In this document: piece by piece, positions 26,183 through 35,709 of the stretch
How positions within the stretch are numbered: position 1 is the first letter of the stretch
Layout of the letters: each line of letters begins with the position of its first letter
Origin: JAFAHD01 sp963772515
GTDB lineage: Bacteria > Vulcanimicrobiota > Vulcanimicrobiia > Eremiobacterales > Eremiobacteraceae
Length of the DNA: 64,000 bases
Reading direction: 5' to 3'
Assembly: GCA_963772515.1 (NCBI GenBank)
Contig: CAVYXC010000003.1
Span: forward strand, 496,001 to 560,000
Translations under genes and position numbers: made by a program
Notes under the pieces: generated by a model
What the model was told of the DNA's origin: nothing
Database searches by the model: none
The model's input: the letters and a program-made list of their open reading frames with translations, nothing else

Positions 26183-26902
26183 ATGAAGCTGATACGATTT
26201 GCGATCGACGGTCAGGTCAAATCCGGCAGTATCGACGGCGATAGCGCGGTCGCTGACGGACAGCGCTGGCCGCTGGCGCGCGTCAAGTTGCTTGCGCCAT
26301 GCGTCCCGTCGAAGATCATCGGGGTCGGCCGGAACTACGCCGACCACGCCGCCGAGCTAGGCAATGCGCCTCCGAAAGAGCCGCTGCTCTTCCTCAAGGC
26401 CCCCTCCTCGCTCAACGACCCCGGCGGCGACATCGTCTATCCGCCGCAAAGCCGGCGCGTCGACTACGAAGGCGAGCTGGCGGTGGTCATCGGCAAGCGC
26501 TGTCATAACGTCTCTAAGGCGCAGGCGTTTGACGTCGTCGTCGGCTACACGATCTGCAACGACGTCACTGCGCGCGATCTGCAGGAAAGCGACGGTCAAT
26601 GGGCGCGCGCGAAAGGATTCGATACGTTCGCACCGCTCGGCCCGTGCATCGTCACCGGGCTCGACCCCGCAGCATTGCGCGTGCGCACGTCCCTCAACGG
26701 CTCGCTCGTACAAGATTGCCCGACGAGCAAGCTGATCTTCGACATCCCGACGCTCATCGAGTACATCAGCGCGGCGTTCACGCTCGTGCCCGGTGACGTC
26801 ATCGCTACCGGCACGCCGTCGGGTGTCGGACCGATGCAGCGTGGCGACCGGGTGAGCGTGGAGATCGAGGGGATCGGCACGCTGGCCAACCCCGTCGTAT
26901 GA
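26183..26902 (+). CDS. Fumarylacetoacetate hydrolase-family protein
   Basis: This 239-residue member of the FAH family has the metal triad in DYEGELAVVIG (two Glu) and NDVTARDLQ (Asp). Also visible are KIIGVGRNYADHAAELG, LKAPSSLND and the C-terminal PGDVIATGTPSGVG. Family members include oxaloacetate decarboxylase/acylpyruvase and 2-hydroxyhepta-2,4-diene-1,7-dioate isomerase, and the actual reaction cannot be fixed from sequence. It begins 68 bases from a divergent oxidoreductase and ends three bases before a convergent secreted-protein gene. Confidence 0.9.
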   Translation: MKLIRFAIDGQVKSGSIDGDSAVADGQRWPLARVKLLAPCVPSKIIGVGRNYADHAAELGNAPPKEPLLFLKAPSSLNDPGGDIVYPPQSRRVDYEGELAVVIGKRCHNVSKAQAFDVVVGYTICNDVTARDLQESDGQWARAKGFDTFAPLGPCIVTGLDPAALRVRTSLNGSLVQDCPTSKLIFDIPTLIEYISAAFTLVPGDVIATGTPSGVGPMQRGDRVSVEIEGIGTLANPVV

Positions 26903-26905
26903 GCG

Positions 26906-27670
26906 CTACTTCGGCGACGATGTCGGAGCTGGAGACGGAGACTGAGACGGGGACGGGCGCGGCGTCGCGTGGACGGGCGCGGTCGCTCCCTCCGGGATGT
27001 TCGGCGAGGAGCTCGGCGAGCCTGACGCTGGCGCGGACGAAGCTGCACTGCCGCTCGCGGTCGGACCCGGTGCCGGGGTCGCCGGCGGCGGCGTCGCCGA
27101 GATGGCGACGGCGGCCGGCTGCACGAAGACGTCTTCCAGCACGCCGATGTGGAACACCGCGTTCTTTGGGATGACCATGTCCGGCCCTTTGCGGAAGGCG
27201 TCGATCAGGAAGAACCCCGGCACCATCAGACTCGCGATGTCGTCGGCGGCCGGCGCATAGCCATTCTTCGAGTTTGAGTCCACGACGATGCTGTCTTTCG
27301 TGATGGCGACGTCCACTCTGCCGCCATCCGTCAGCGCGATCGGGTAAAAAGTCAGGACCATGTAGCCGGGCTGATTGCCGCCATGCGCCGGCACTACTTT
27401 GGCCAGTCTGCCGAATCCAAGGGTTCCGGCGGGGATCACGACGCGCTTGCCGACATGGATATCATCGGAGACGACCCACGAGAAGGGGTCGCCGGCGTGG
27501 CTGTACTGCGACGACATCTGGTTCAGAATACGGACGCGGAACAACGTCCCCTCAGGCAACAGGATGTCCTTGGTCTGTACGTCGATCGGGGCGGGCGCGT
27601 GCGGAATCGCCGCGGCCGCGATCGGCGCGAGCGTGAGGACGGCGGCGAGGAGTATGATGCGAATCTTCAT
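26906..27670 (-). CDS. Secreted protein of unknown function with Pro/Ser-rich tail
   Basis: This is a 254-residue exported protein. A signal peptide (IILLAAVLTLAPIAAAA) is followed by a compact beta-rich domain (LPEGTLFRVRILNQMSS, later IPAGTLGFGRLAKV). That shape resembles the C-terminal domain of TrbI/VirB10-type proteins or bacterial surface beta-barrel adaptors. The last ~70 residues are a Pro/Ala/Ser-rich low-complexity tail. No enzymatic motif is visible. The gene converges with the FAH-family gene and has its own upstream region of about 170 bases. Confidence 0.65.
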   Translation of the reverse strand: MKIRIILLAAVLTLAPIAAAAIPHAPAPIDVQTKDILLPEGTLFRVRILNQMSSQYSHAGDPFSWVVSDDIHVGKRVVIPAGTLGFGRLAKVVPAHGGNQPGYMVLTFYPIALTDGGRVDVAITKDSIVVDSNSKNGYAPAADDIASLMVPGFFLIDAFRKGPDMVIPKNAVFHIGVLEDVFVQPAAVAISATPPPATPAPGPTASGSAASSAPASGSPSSSPNIPEGATAPVHATPRPSPSQSPSPAPTSSPK

Positions 27671-27837
27671 GCGGCAGGCAATCCCGAGGGGCCGGTGCGC
27701 GGTTGGCCCGTCAACGTTAGTACGACGGGCCGGCCCGTCACGCCTCCGCTAGACGTGAGCCCGGTCATAGATGTGCCCGTCAGAACAGGAGATGATATTT
27801 CAGCAATCTTTCCCGTGCTTGAGGTAGAGTGAGCGCC

Positions 27838-27978
27838 ATGTCAGCACAGATCTCAACCAGCCATGTCGAGCACCGCGTCGCCGACGACAATGGGGCAGCA
27901 GCCCTGTTCTATATCTTGGCGGGCGGCTTCGGGCTCTTGTTCGCCCTGATTCTTTGGTATTTCCCGACCCACGTCTAG
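27838..27978 (+). CDS. Candidate 46-residue single-span membrane protein
   Basis: A small reading frame of 46 codons begins with ATG at 27838 and ends with TAG at 27976-27978. The first 20 residues are polar (MSAQISTSHVEHRV). They are followed by a hydrophobic span of about 18 residues (ALFYILAGGFGLLFALIL) and a short aromatic end (WYFPTHV). A GAGG sequence lies upstream at about 27821. It overlaps, in antisense, the low-quality C-terminal tail of the DnaQ/GIY-YIG reading frame. If that tail is an artefact of frameshifting, this small gene becomes more plausible. The function is unknown. Confidence 0.45.
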   Translation: MSAQISTSHVEHRVADDNGAAALFYILAGGFGLLFALILWYFPTHV

Positions 27979-29674
27979 CGCTTGCCCATCGAGGATAGCG
28001 CCGGCCCAGCTGGCGGCCAAGCACTCGGCCGGATCCACGCTGGGCAAGTCGACGTATGCGAGGCCTTCGCGCCGCTCGCGATACCACGTTGCGAGGATCG
28101 AGACCTGATCGATCTCTTCTTGACGCGTGAACGAGCGCGGAGCCGTGGACGGCTTGTAGCGCTCGCGCAGCAATTGCGCCAGCGTCGCGCGTGCGGCGTC
28201 GCGTTGCGGCAGGCGGCGCGGCAAACCGCACCGGCCGGCTAGCCGGCCGCCGCAGAACAGGTAGCATTGCTCCAGTGCCGGATCGGTCGACGGTGCCAGC
28301 ACTAGCACGTTGAGCCCAGCGGCGAATTCGAGGCTGGCGTGGCTCGCGCGCAAGCGCCTCAAGCGCTCGAGCCGCTGCTCTTCTCGCGCTGCGACGTCGT
28401 GACGGCCGCGAGCTGCCGCCTCGTCACGCCGGCGCGCGGTGCACAGCAGCACGTCGTCGGCCGAGCCTTCCATGAACGCGATCGCCTCATCGACCAGCGC
28501 CTCGGCCCGTCCGGGCGGCAGCGCAAGCCCATCGTCTGACGGCGCGTCAACGCCGCGCAAGCCGAGGGCGTCTTGCAGCGCGGCGACCGCAGCGCGGGCA
28601 GCCGTCATGCTGCGATACGGGCCGTAGTAATGCGCGCCGTCGGCAGCCAGCCGGGTCGTTGTGAGCACGCGGCCATAACGGCCCCGCTCGAGCTTGATGA
28701 ACGCGAACTCCTTGAAGTTGCGCAGTAGTGCGTTGAACGGCGGATTGTGCTGGCGCACCAGCTGCGCTTCAAGCAGCAGCGCCTCGAACTCCGAGCCCGT
28801 GACGAGGTAGTCGAACGACGCGACCACGCCAGCGCAGCGCCTGCAGTTTTGCGCCCGCCGGCGCGCCTGCCGTCGCGTACGCGCGCAAACGCTGGCGCAG
28901 ATTGCGCGACTTGCCGACGTACACGACGGCGTCGCCCGCGTCCTTGAGCAGGTAGACGCCGGGCTTTGACGGCACGTGTGCCAGCTCGTCGAGCAGTATC
29001 GAAGTCCACACCGGAAGCTGCGCCGCCGGCGGATACGTGCGGGCCGCGGACGGCTTGCGCCGCGGCTGCGCGCGCGTACGCAAGTACTCGATGAGCGAGC
29101 CGTACGTGAAGACGCCATGATCCTCGAGCTTGCGGATGCAGTGGACCAGCAGCTGTGCCGTCGCGGTCGCATCTGCCAACGCGCGGTGATGGCGTTCGAC
29201 GTCGATGCCCAACTCGCGCGTCAGCGTGCCCAGCCGGTAGTTCGCGACCTCGGCGATCGTGCGCCGCGCGAGCACGAGCGTGTCGATGGTCGGATTGGCT
29301 AGACCCGGATAGCCGTGCGCGAGCAGCTCGTGCTCGATGAAGCCCGCGTCGAAGCGCACGTTGTGGCCGACGACGATGCCGTCGCCGATGAAGTCGACGA
29401 CGTCGGGCAACAGGCGGCCGATGAGAGGCGCTCCGGCGACCATATCGTCGGTGATGCCCGTGAGCGCGGTGATGAACCGCGGAATCGGCTGGCGCGGATT
29501 GACGAACGAGCGCCAGCGCTTGGCAAGCCGGCCTTCGACGACGTGCACCATCGCGATCTCGGTGACCGCGTGCCTGCCCGCGACGCTGCCGGTCGTCTCG
29601 ATATCGATCACCGTGAACGGGCACGACCAGAGATCAAGCTTCTCGAACGCGATAGCGCCCGCGACGTCCAGCAT
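27853..29674 (-). pseudogene. DnaQ-type exonuclease fused to GIY-YIG/UvrC-like domain, frameshifted
   Basis: The N-terminal part (29674 down to about 28850) is a DEDDh exonuclease like DNA polymerase III epsilon: DIETTGS, GHNVRFDAGF and HHRALADATA. It is followed by a GIY-YIG nuclease domain (GVYLLKDAGDAVVYVGKSRNLRQRLRAY). Near 28830 the frame is lost. A second frame then carries the expected UvrC-like continuation (VVASFDYLVTGSEFEALLLE, QHNPPFN) down to 27853. One extra base accounts for the break. The combination is known in actinobacteria and others as an epsilon/UvrC-like repair nuclease. The final ~45 residues look non-native and overlap a small plus-strand gene. It could be a sequencing error rather than a dead gene. 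Confidence 0.8.
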
Positions 29675-29768
29675 GCAAACGTAGGTTCGTCGAACATACG
29701 TACGATGCCCTGCCGGGCCATCCGGGTCCTCGCGTCAAAGGCTGCCGGGTGCCGCCGACCCGATCAAT

Positions 29769-30224
29769 ATGAAATTTTCCGCATTTATGTCAGCAGCGAT
29801 TATTTTTGCGAGCGGCGCTGGCGGGCAGGCCGCCACCAGCGCGCCGGCGTCGCTGACGCCCGGGCCGACGCCACCGTGCTGGATCTTCGGCGACATGTTT
29901 CCAGCGACCGCGACGGCTTTTCGAACGCAACGCCTTTCGGCATCAGAACAAGCAGAGGTCCGGCGATGGTCAGTTGTGTCCTCGCCTGCCCAGGATAGAT
30001 TGGTGGCCGCCGTATCGCCAGACGCGGCAGCACCTAAGCCGTCTGAAGTCAGCTTGATACGCTGGATGCGCGTGCGAGGCGGTATTCTCGTCTTCATCGC
30101 TTACCCGATTCACAGCAGTCGTCCGTGCGGTTACTATACGTACTACTGTCCGTGGGTCGCGATCAATTCGAATATGATCATCGACGAGCTTGAGTGCGAA
30201 GTACATGCATATCCGACAGCCTGA
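29769..30224 (+). CDS. Hypothetical exported protein
   Basis: This is a 151-residue reading frame with a plausible signal peptide (KFSAFMSAAIIFASGAGGQAA) and a Pro/Thr spacer. The body has four cysteines, including CGYYTYYCPW near the C-terminus. The codon use is less GC-rich than the neighbours. I do not recognise the family, and the alternative frames of the opposite strand are no better. Its end overlaps the start of the hydrolase gene by about 20 bases. Confidence 0.45.
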   Translation: MKFSAFMSAAIIFASGAGGQAATSAPASLTPGPTPPCWIFGDMFPATATAFRTQRLSASEQAEVRRWSVVSSPAQDRLVAAVSPDAAAPKPSEVSLIRWMRVRGGILVFIAYPIHSSRPCGYYTYYCPWVAINSNMIIDELECEVHAYPTA

Positions 30225-30936
30225 CGTTCGTCTTTTCTGGGTCCACGGTTCCGGTTACACGCAGGATAGCTTCCGCGCGCAGGTCGCGGCGTTTCCGGGT
30301 TCGGTCGCGGTGCCGTTGCCTGGGCACCCTGACGGCGAGCCCTTGACGACCGTTGGGGACATGGCCGACTGGCTGGGGCGCACCATCCGCGCCGCCGGCA
30401 CGGGCAAAGCAGTGGTAGCGGGCAACTCGCTGGGCGGCGCGATCGCCATGGAATGGGCGTTGCGTTATCCGGGCGACGCAGCCGGCATCATCCTCATCGG
30501 CACCGGCGCGCGGCTGCGCGTCTCGCAAGCGATATTCGACATGGTCGACCGCGAATGGCCTTCGTCTATCCCAAAGCTGGTGGATTTCGCTCTGTCCGCC
30601 GGGGCGCCGGACGAACTTCGCGAGCGCGCGCAGGAATGGCATCGCATCGTCGGTCGCGACGCCACGCGCGCGGATTACGCCGCGTGCGATGTCTTCGACG
30701 ACATGGACCGTCTACCGGATCTCGACCTCCCGGTGCTCATCGTCGTTGGAGCTGCAGATCGGCTTACTCCGCCGAAGTTCTCACGCTACTTGCACGAGCA
30801 CATCGCTGGCAGCGAGCTGCTCGAAGTCGCTGACGCCGGCCACATCGTGATGGCCGAGCAGCCCGATGCGGTCAACCCCGCGATAGCGAACATTCCTAGC
30901 CAAGCTAATCGAGAACGCCAACCTGACCACGCCTGA
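30205..30936 (+). CDS. Alpha/beta-hydrolase
   Basis: This 243-residue alpha/beta-hydrolase has a complete triad: the nucleophile elbow AGNSLGGAIAM (Ser), Asp in VGAADRLTPP and His in ADAGHIVMAEQPDAVN. The first strand region VRLFWVHGSGYTQDSF holds the oxyanion-hole HG. It may act on esters, thioesters or lactones, and the substrate is unknown. I start it at the ATG at 30205 rather than the TTG at 30190. The last ~20 residues (beyond NPAIANIP) run antisense to the end of the frameshifted lyase gene, so the exact C-terminus deserves caution. Confidence 0.86.
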   Translation: MHIRQPDVRLFWVHGSGYTQDSFRAQVAAFPGSVAVPLPGHPDGEPLTTVGDMADWLGRTIRAAGTGKAVVAGNSLGGAIAMEWALRYPGDAAGIILIGTGARLRVSQAIFDMVDREWPSSIPKLVDFALSAGAPDELRERAQEWHRIVGRDATRADYAACDVFDDMDRLPDLDLPVLIVVGAADRLTPPKFSRYLHEHIAGSELLEVADAGHIVMAEQPDAVNPAIANIPSQANRERQPDHA

Positions 30937-31798
30937 ACTATATATCGCCCCGTCAGCGGCACAAGCGGCGGCCGAAGATTCCACCAGCGTGCATCACCGG
31001 TCCGTCGCGCCGTATCATCCTTGAGCGCGGGGATCATTGGATAGCGTTCGAAAACGTCGCGTGCCGCCGCCACTCTTCGTTGCTTCGTGTCTGCGTCGGC
31101 CGAGTCTGCGTGCGCATACAGCTCGGCGATCATTTCCGGATGCGCATTTGCGGTAGCCGTCACGCAGCCAGTCGCGCCGGCGCGCAAGGAAGGTACCAAA
31201 AAACGTTCGCTGCCCGCGAGGACATCCATCCGATCCTTAAAGCGAGCGCACAGCGCGCGTATGCCCTCCCAGTCGCCGGAGCTATCCTTTATACCGGCGA
31301 CGACGTCGTACTTGCCGAGCAGTTCTTCGATTACAGCATGTGAAAACGCGATGCCGGTCAGCTGCGGAATCTGATAAAGATAGATCCGGACTCTTTCATC
31401 GCCGACCGTCCTCAATCGTTCGCGAAAACGCGTCGATCAATCCGGCGTCCTGCGACGTTCTTATAATAGAATGGTGGCAGCATGAGGACGCGCTCGACGC
31501 CGCAGCGTAGCGCATGCTTTGTCAGCGTCACGGTATCGTGAATCGCGCAGCAGCCCGTGCCGACGATCAATCGCTGCGGGTCTATGCCCGTCTCAAGCAG
31601 ATCCTCGAGGATCTCTTTGCGTTCGCCCACGCTAAACGAGTTCGCCTCACCGGTCGTGCCGAGCAAGACGATGCCAGCGCAGCCGGAGTTGATGAGCCAG
31701 CGGCAGTGCGCTTCCAGCAGCGGAATGCACGCTTCGCCGCCGTTTTCCATCGGCGTCAGCGTCGCGCAGTTTACGCCGCGCGTGAGGTGCACGCTCAT
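30786..31798 (-). pseudogene. DapA/DHDPS-family lyase broken by two frameshifts
   Basis: The N-terminal part starts at the ATG at 31798 (MSVHLTRGVNCATLTPM). It shows GIVLLGTTGEANSFSVGER and VLMLPPFYYKN, the hallmark of the dihydrodipicolinate synthase/N-acetylneuraminate lyase family, with a later VVAGIKDSSGDWEG holding the Schiff-base lysine. Between about 31450 and 31410 the frame changes twice (each an apparent extra base), and the short middle piece DAGLIDAFSRTIE lies in the third frame. The downstream piece ends with a run-on tail after RPPLVPLT that overlaps the hydrolase gene. It is next to proline dehydrogenase and might act on hydroxyproline or a keto-sugar acid. Confidence 0.78.
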
Positions 31799-31838
31799 GA
31801 GCACGCCGTCGTTCACCCCCGGCACGCCGATCGCCCGC

Positions 31839-32746
<908 letters not shown>

Positions 32747-32750
<4 letters not shown>

Positions 32751-33262
32751 AGCAGATCTTCAAAGCCGGCCGGCAGCTGCGTCGTTATCACTCTCTTGGC
32801 GCGGTCCACCGTGACGCCATATGCCTCGAGCATCGGCACGAGCACACGTTTTGGCCCGATCACGAGCATGTCGGAACCCGGGTAGCGCGCAACGCCGACG
32901 ACGCTGCCCAGCTCGCCGAGGCGCGCATCGCTCACCGTCATCCCGACAAGTTCCGACTCGCGATACGCGTTTGCGGGCAAGGGCGGCAGTTCGGCCACGT
33001 GCGCATGGAGCGTCATGCCGCGCAGCGCACCGGCCTGATCCGCGTCGGACACGCCTTCAAACAGGACGCGCACGTGCCCGGTCGCGGGGCGCACACGCTC
33101 GACGATCAACGTGCGGGGCTCACCGCCGGGCGCGCGCGCGACGAGCGTCAGCCCGGGCCGAAGCTCTAAAAAAGAAGCGGCGACCTTGACGTCGCCGCGC
33201 AATCCGAACACTCCGACCACACGGCCGACCAGTACCTGATCGTCCCGCCCGCCCGCATTCAA
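32747..33262 (-). CDS. rimM: Ribosome maturation factor RimM
   Basis: RimM (171 residues) assists maturation of the 30S ribosomal subunit head. The N-terminal RimM domain begins VLVGRVVGVFGLRGDVKV, and the PRC-barrel domain lies in the C-terminal half (GVARYPGSDMLVIGPKRVLVPML). It is the last gene of the rpsP-khpA-rimM end of the operon and overlaps both neighbours by four bases. The customary trmD and rplS do not follow. Proline dehydrogenase does. Confidence 0.92.
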
Positions 33263-33771
33263 TCGATGATTTCGACGCTGACCTTCTCGCCCGTGCCGAT
33301 GGTCGCCGCTTTGACCACCGTCCGGATCGCTTGGACGATGCGGCCTTGCCTGCCGATCACTTTGCCGCGATCGTCTTCGGCGACGCGCAGCAGCAGCACC
33401 GGTCCGCGATCATCTTCGGTGGCGCCGATCGAGATCTGATCGGGCTCGTCGACGATGTTCTCGACGATGTACTTCAGCACGGCCGCGGCGCGTTGGATGC
33501 CGTCGCGGACGTCGCGCTCCTCGTCATCCTCATCGTAGGCCGCGCGCGAAGCTTCAGGCGCCGCCGGCGTACCGTCGTCGAGGTCCACGTCCGCTTCGCC
33601 CGTCTCCTCGTCGGCGTCTTCGTCGTCCTCGACGCCTTCATCGCCGTCGAGCTCCTCGTCGGCGTCGTCGACGTCGACGGGGTCGTCCGTCGCGGGCGCG
33701 GGCTCGATCGTGACGTGCTCGTCCTCGTCATCCAGGTCGATGTCGGTGAATTCCGGCGGACGGTCAGGCAT
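33259..33771 (-). CDS. khpA: KhpA-type KH RNA-binding protein with long acidic N-terminus
   Basis: The C-terminal ~80 residues are a single KH domain of the KhpA family (RDGIQRAAAVLKYIVENIVDEPDQ), with the RNA-binding loop GRQG in DRGKVIGRQGRIVQ. KhpA pairs with KhpB and binds many small RNAs and mRNAs, and usually sits between rpsP and rimM, as here. Unusually, it carries about 85 extra N-terminal residues made mostly of Asp and Glu (for example DLDDEDEHV, DADEELDGDEGVEDDEDA). The total is 170 residues against about 80 normally. The start overlaps rpsP by eight bases. Confidence 0.88.
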   Translation of the reverse strand: MPDRPPEFTDIDLDDEDEHVTIEPAPATDDPVDVDDADEELDGDEGVEDDEDADEETGEADVDLDDGTPAAPEASRAAYDEDDEERDVRDGIQRAAAVLKYIVENIVDEPDQISIGATEDDRGPVLLLRVAEDDRGKVIGRQGRIVQAIRTVVKAATIGTGEKVSVEIID

Positions 33772-34066
33772 TGGACTTTCCTTTTCGCTTCTCGCGCGGC
33801 TTGCGCATCGGGACCTTGGCCTGGTCGTACAGACCCTTCCCGGCGAGCAAGCGTGCCACGGTGTCGGACGGCTGCGCGCCGTTGCCGAGCCAGTGCTTGA
33901 CTTTGTCCTCGTCGAGCACGAGTTCAGCAGGTTCGCGACGCGGATTGAAGTGCCCGATGATCTCGATGAAACGCCCGTCGCGCGGGGAGGCTGAGTCGGC
34001 GACGACGACGCGGTAGGACGGTTGTTTTTTCGCGCCCGTGCGGCGCAGCCTGATCTTGACGGCCAA
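33764..34066 (-). CDS. rpsP: 30S ribosomal protein S16
   Basis: This is a full-length S16 (100 residues): AVKIRLRRTGAKKQPSYRVV, DSASPRDGRFIEIIGHFNPR, VKHWLGNGAQPSDTVARLL and a basic C-terminal tail. It binds 16S rRNA in the 5' domain of the 30S subunit. It sits between ffh and khpA, the usual bacterial order. Confidence 0.97.
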   Translation of the reverse strand: MAVKIRLRRTGAKKQPSYRVVVADSASPRDGRFIEIIGHFNPRREPAELVLDEDKVKHWLGNGAQPSDTVARLLAGKGLYDQAKVPMRKPREKRKGKSNA

Positions 34067-34081
34067 TGTATCTCCTCTGAC

Positions 34082-35398
34082 TTAGTGCAACGACGGCGGT
34101 ATCTGGCCGCGTCCGCGGCCGAGCGACTTCATCATTTTCTGCGACGCCTCGAACTGTTTGACCAACCGATTGACGTCCTGGACGGTCCGGCCGCTGCCTG
34201 CTGCGATGCGCCGGCGGCGGCTGGCGTTGAGGACGCGCGGGTCGGCGCGCTCCTTGGGCGTCATCGACAAGATGATCGCTTCGACGCGCGCAAGCTCGGA
34301 GTCGTCGATATCGCGTGCGGCGGTGAGTTTCCCCATCCCCGGGATCATCTTGAGCAGGTCCTGCACCGAGCCCATGCGTTTGAGCTGGCGCAGCTGGTCC
34401 AGGAAGTCCGCCAGCGTAAAGGTCGCTTTACGGATCTTGGTGGCGAGCTCTTTGGCTTGCCGTTCGTCAAAGACGCGCTGACTCTTCTCGATGAGCGTCA
34501 GCATGTCGCCCATGCCGAGGATGCGCGAGGCCAGGCGCTCGGGATGGAAGGGCTCGAGCGCGGTCACTTTTTCGCCGACGCCGATGAACTTGACAGGCTT
34601 GCCCGTCACCGCGCGGATCGAGAGCGCCGCTCCGCCCCGACTATCGCCGTCGAGCTTGGTCAGAATCGTTCCGGTCAGACCGATGCGCCGGTCGAAGACA
34701 TGCGCGACGTTGACCGCCTCTTGACCCGTCATCGCGTCGACGACCAGCAGCGTTTCTGACGGCCGGATCGCTGCCTTCACCTGCTCGAGCTCGGCCATCA
34801 TCGGCTCGTCGATCTGCAGCCGCCCGGCGGTGTCGAAGATCGCGACGGCGTTGCCCGCAGTCCGTGCCTGCTCGAGCGCGCGAGCGGCGATGCCGGGCGC
34901 ATCGGTGGCACCGTCTTCTGCGTAGACGGGGACCTGGATCTGCGCGCCAAGCGTGCGCAGCTGCTCGACCGCCGCCGGCCGGTGCACGTCGCAAGCGACG
35001 AGCAACGGGCGCCGGCCTTCATCTTTCCAAAGCAACGCTAGTTTGGCCGCGTGCGTCGTCTTGCCGCTGCCCTGCAGTCCGGCGAGCATCACAGCGGTCG
35101 CGCCCGTCCCTTCGAAACGGACGGGGGCAAGCCGCGTGCCCAGCAGCTCGACCAGCCCGTCGCGCACGATCGCGATCACGGCCTGCGCGGGGGTCATCGA
35201 CTCGAGCACTTCGGCGCCGACGGCGCGCGGCCGGATCGAGGCGATGAAGTCCTTCACTACTGCGAGATTGACGTCGGCTTCGAGCAGCGCGATGCGGACC
35301 TCCCGGAGCACCTCCGAGACGTCCGCTTCGCTCAGCTTTCCGCGGGAACGTAACCGTTCAAAGATCGCCGACAGGCGACCGGAGAGAGATTCGAGCAT
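34082..35398 (-). CDS. ffh: Signal recognition particle GTPase Ffh
   Basis: This is the SRP54-type GTPase Ffh of 438 residues. The N domain covers about 1-90. The G domain has the P-loop GLQGSGKTT (107-115), DVHRPAAVEQL, DTAGRLQID and TKLDGDSRGG. The C-terminal Met-rich M domain (MIPGM, MTPKERADP, SGRTVQDVNRLVKQF) binds signal sequences and 4.5S RNA. It guides membrane and secretory proteins to the Sec translocon. It lies between acpP and rpsP in the housekeeping operon. Confidence 0.97.
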   Translation of the reverse strand: MLESLSGRLSAIFERLRSRGKLSEADVSEVLREVRIALLEADVNLAVVKDFIASIRPRAVGAEVLESMTPAQAVIAIVRDGLVELLGTRLAPVRFEGTGATAVMLAGLQGSGKTTHAAKLALLWKDEGRRPLLVACDVHRPAAVEQLRTLGAQIQVPVYAEDGATDAPGIAARALEQARTAGNAVAIFDTAGRLQIDEPMMAELEQVKAAIRPSETLLVVDAMTGQEAVNVAHVFDRRIGLTGTILTKLDGDSRGGAALSIRAVTGKPVKFIGVGEKVTALEPFHPERLASRILGMGDMLTLIEKSQRVFDERQAKELATKIRKATFTLADFLDQLRQLKRMGSVQDLLKMIPGMGKLTAARDIDDSELARVEAIILSMTPKERADPRVLNASRRRRIAAGSGRTVQDVNRLVKQFEASQKMMKSLGRGRGQIPPSLH

Positions 35399-35446
35399 CG
35401 ACGTGCTAGCGCGGGTGCGGAAGCGAGGCGGGACCGCGCGCGATGG

Positions 35447-35686
35447 TCACGCTTTTTCGGTGACCTCTTCGATGTATTTGACCGCGTCGCCGACCGTCTT
35501 GATCTTCTCGGCCTCCTCGTCGGGGATGTCGAGATTGAATTCGGTCTCAAGGGCCATCACCAGTTCCACCTGGTCGAGCGAATCCGCGCCGAGGTCGTCG
35601 GTGATCGACGCATCCATCGTCACTTCGCTTTCCTCGACGCCGAGCTGCTCGACGATGGTCTTTTTGACTTTCTCGAACACTGACAT
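35447..35686 (-). CDS. acpP: Acyl carrier protein
   Basis: This is a 79-residue acidic acyl carrier protein. The phosphopantetheine site is Ser36 in GADSLDQVELVMALE, and the final helix ends IEEVTEKA. It carries growing acyl chains in type II fatty acid synthesis. It lies directly after fabG in the fabH-fabD-fabG-acpP order typical of bacteria. Confidence 0.97.
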   Translation of the reverse strand: MSVFEKVKKTIVEQLGVEESEVTMDASITDDLGADSLDQVELVMALETEFNLDIPDEEAEKIKTVGDAVKYIEEVTEKA

Positions 35687-35709
35687 CAGGTTATGTGTCC
35701 TCCATACGA

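Noticed and set aside
29686..29710. GTTCGTCGAAC palindrome as a second SOS box
   Set aside because: The half-sites are in the reverse order (GTTCG then CGAAC) with a one-base centre, so it does not fit the LexA pattern.
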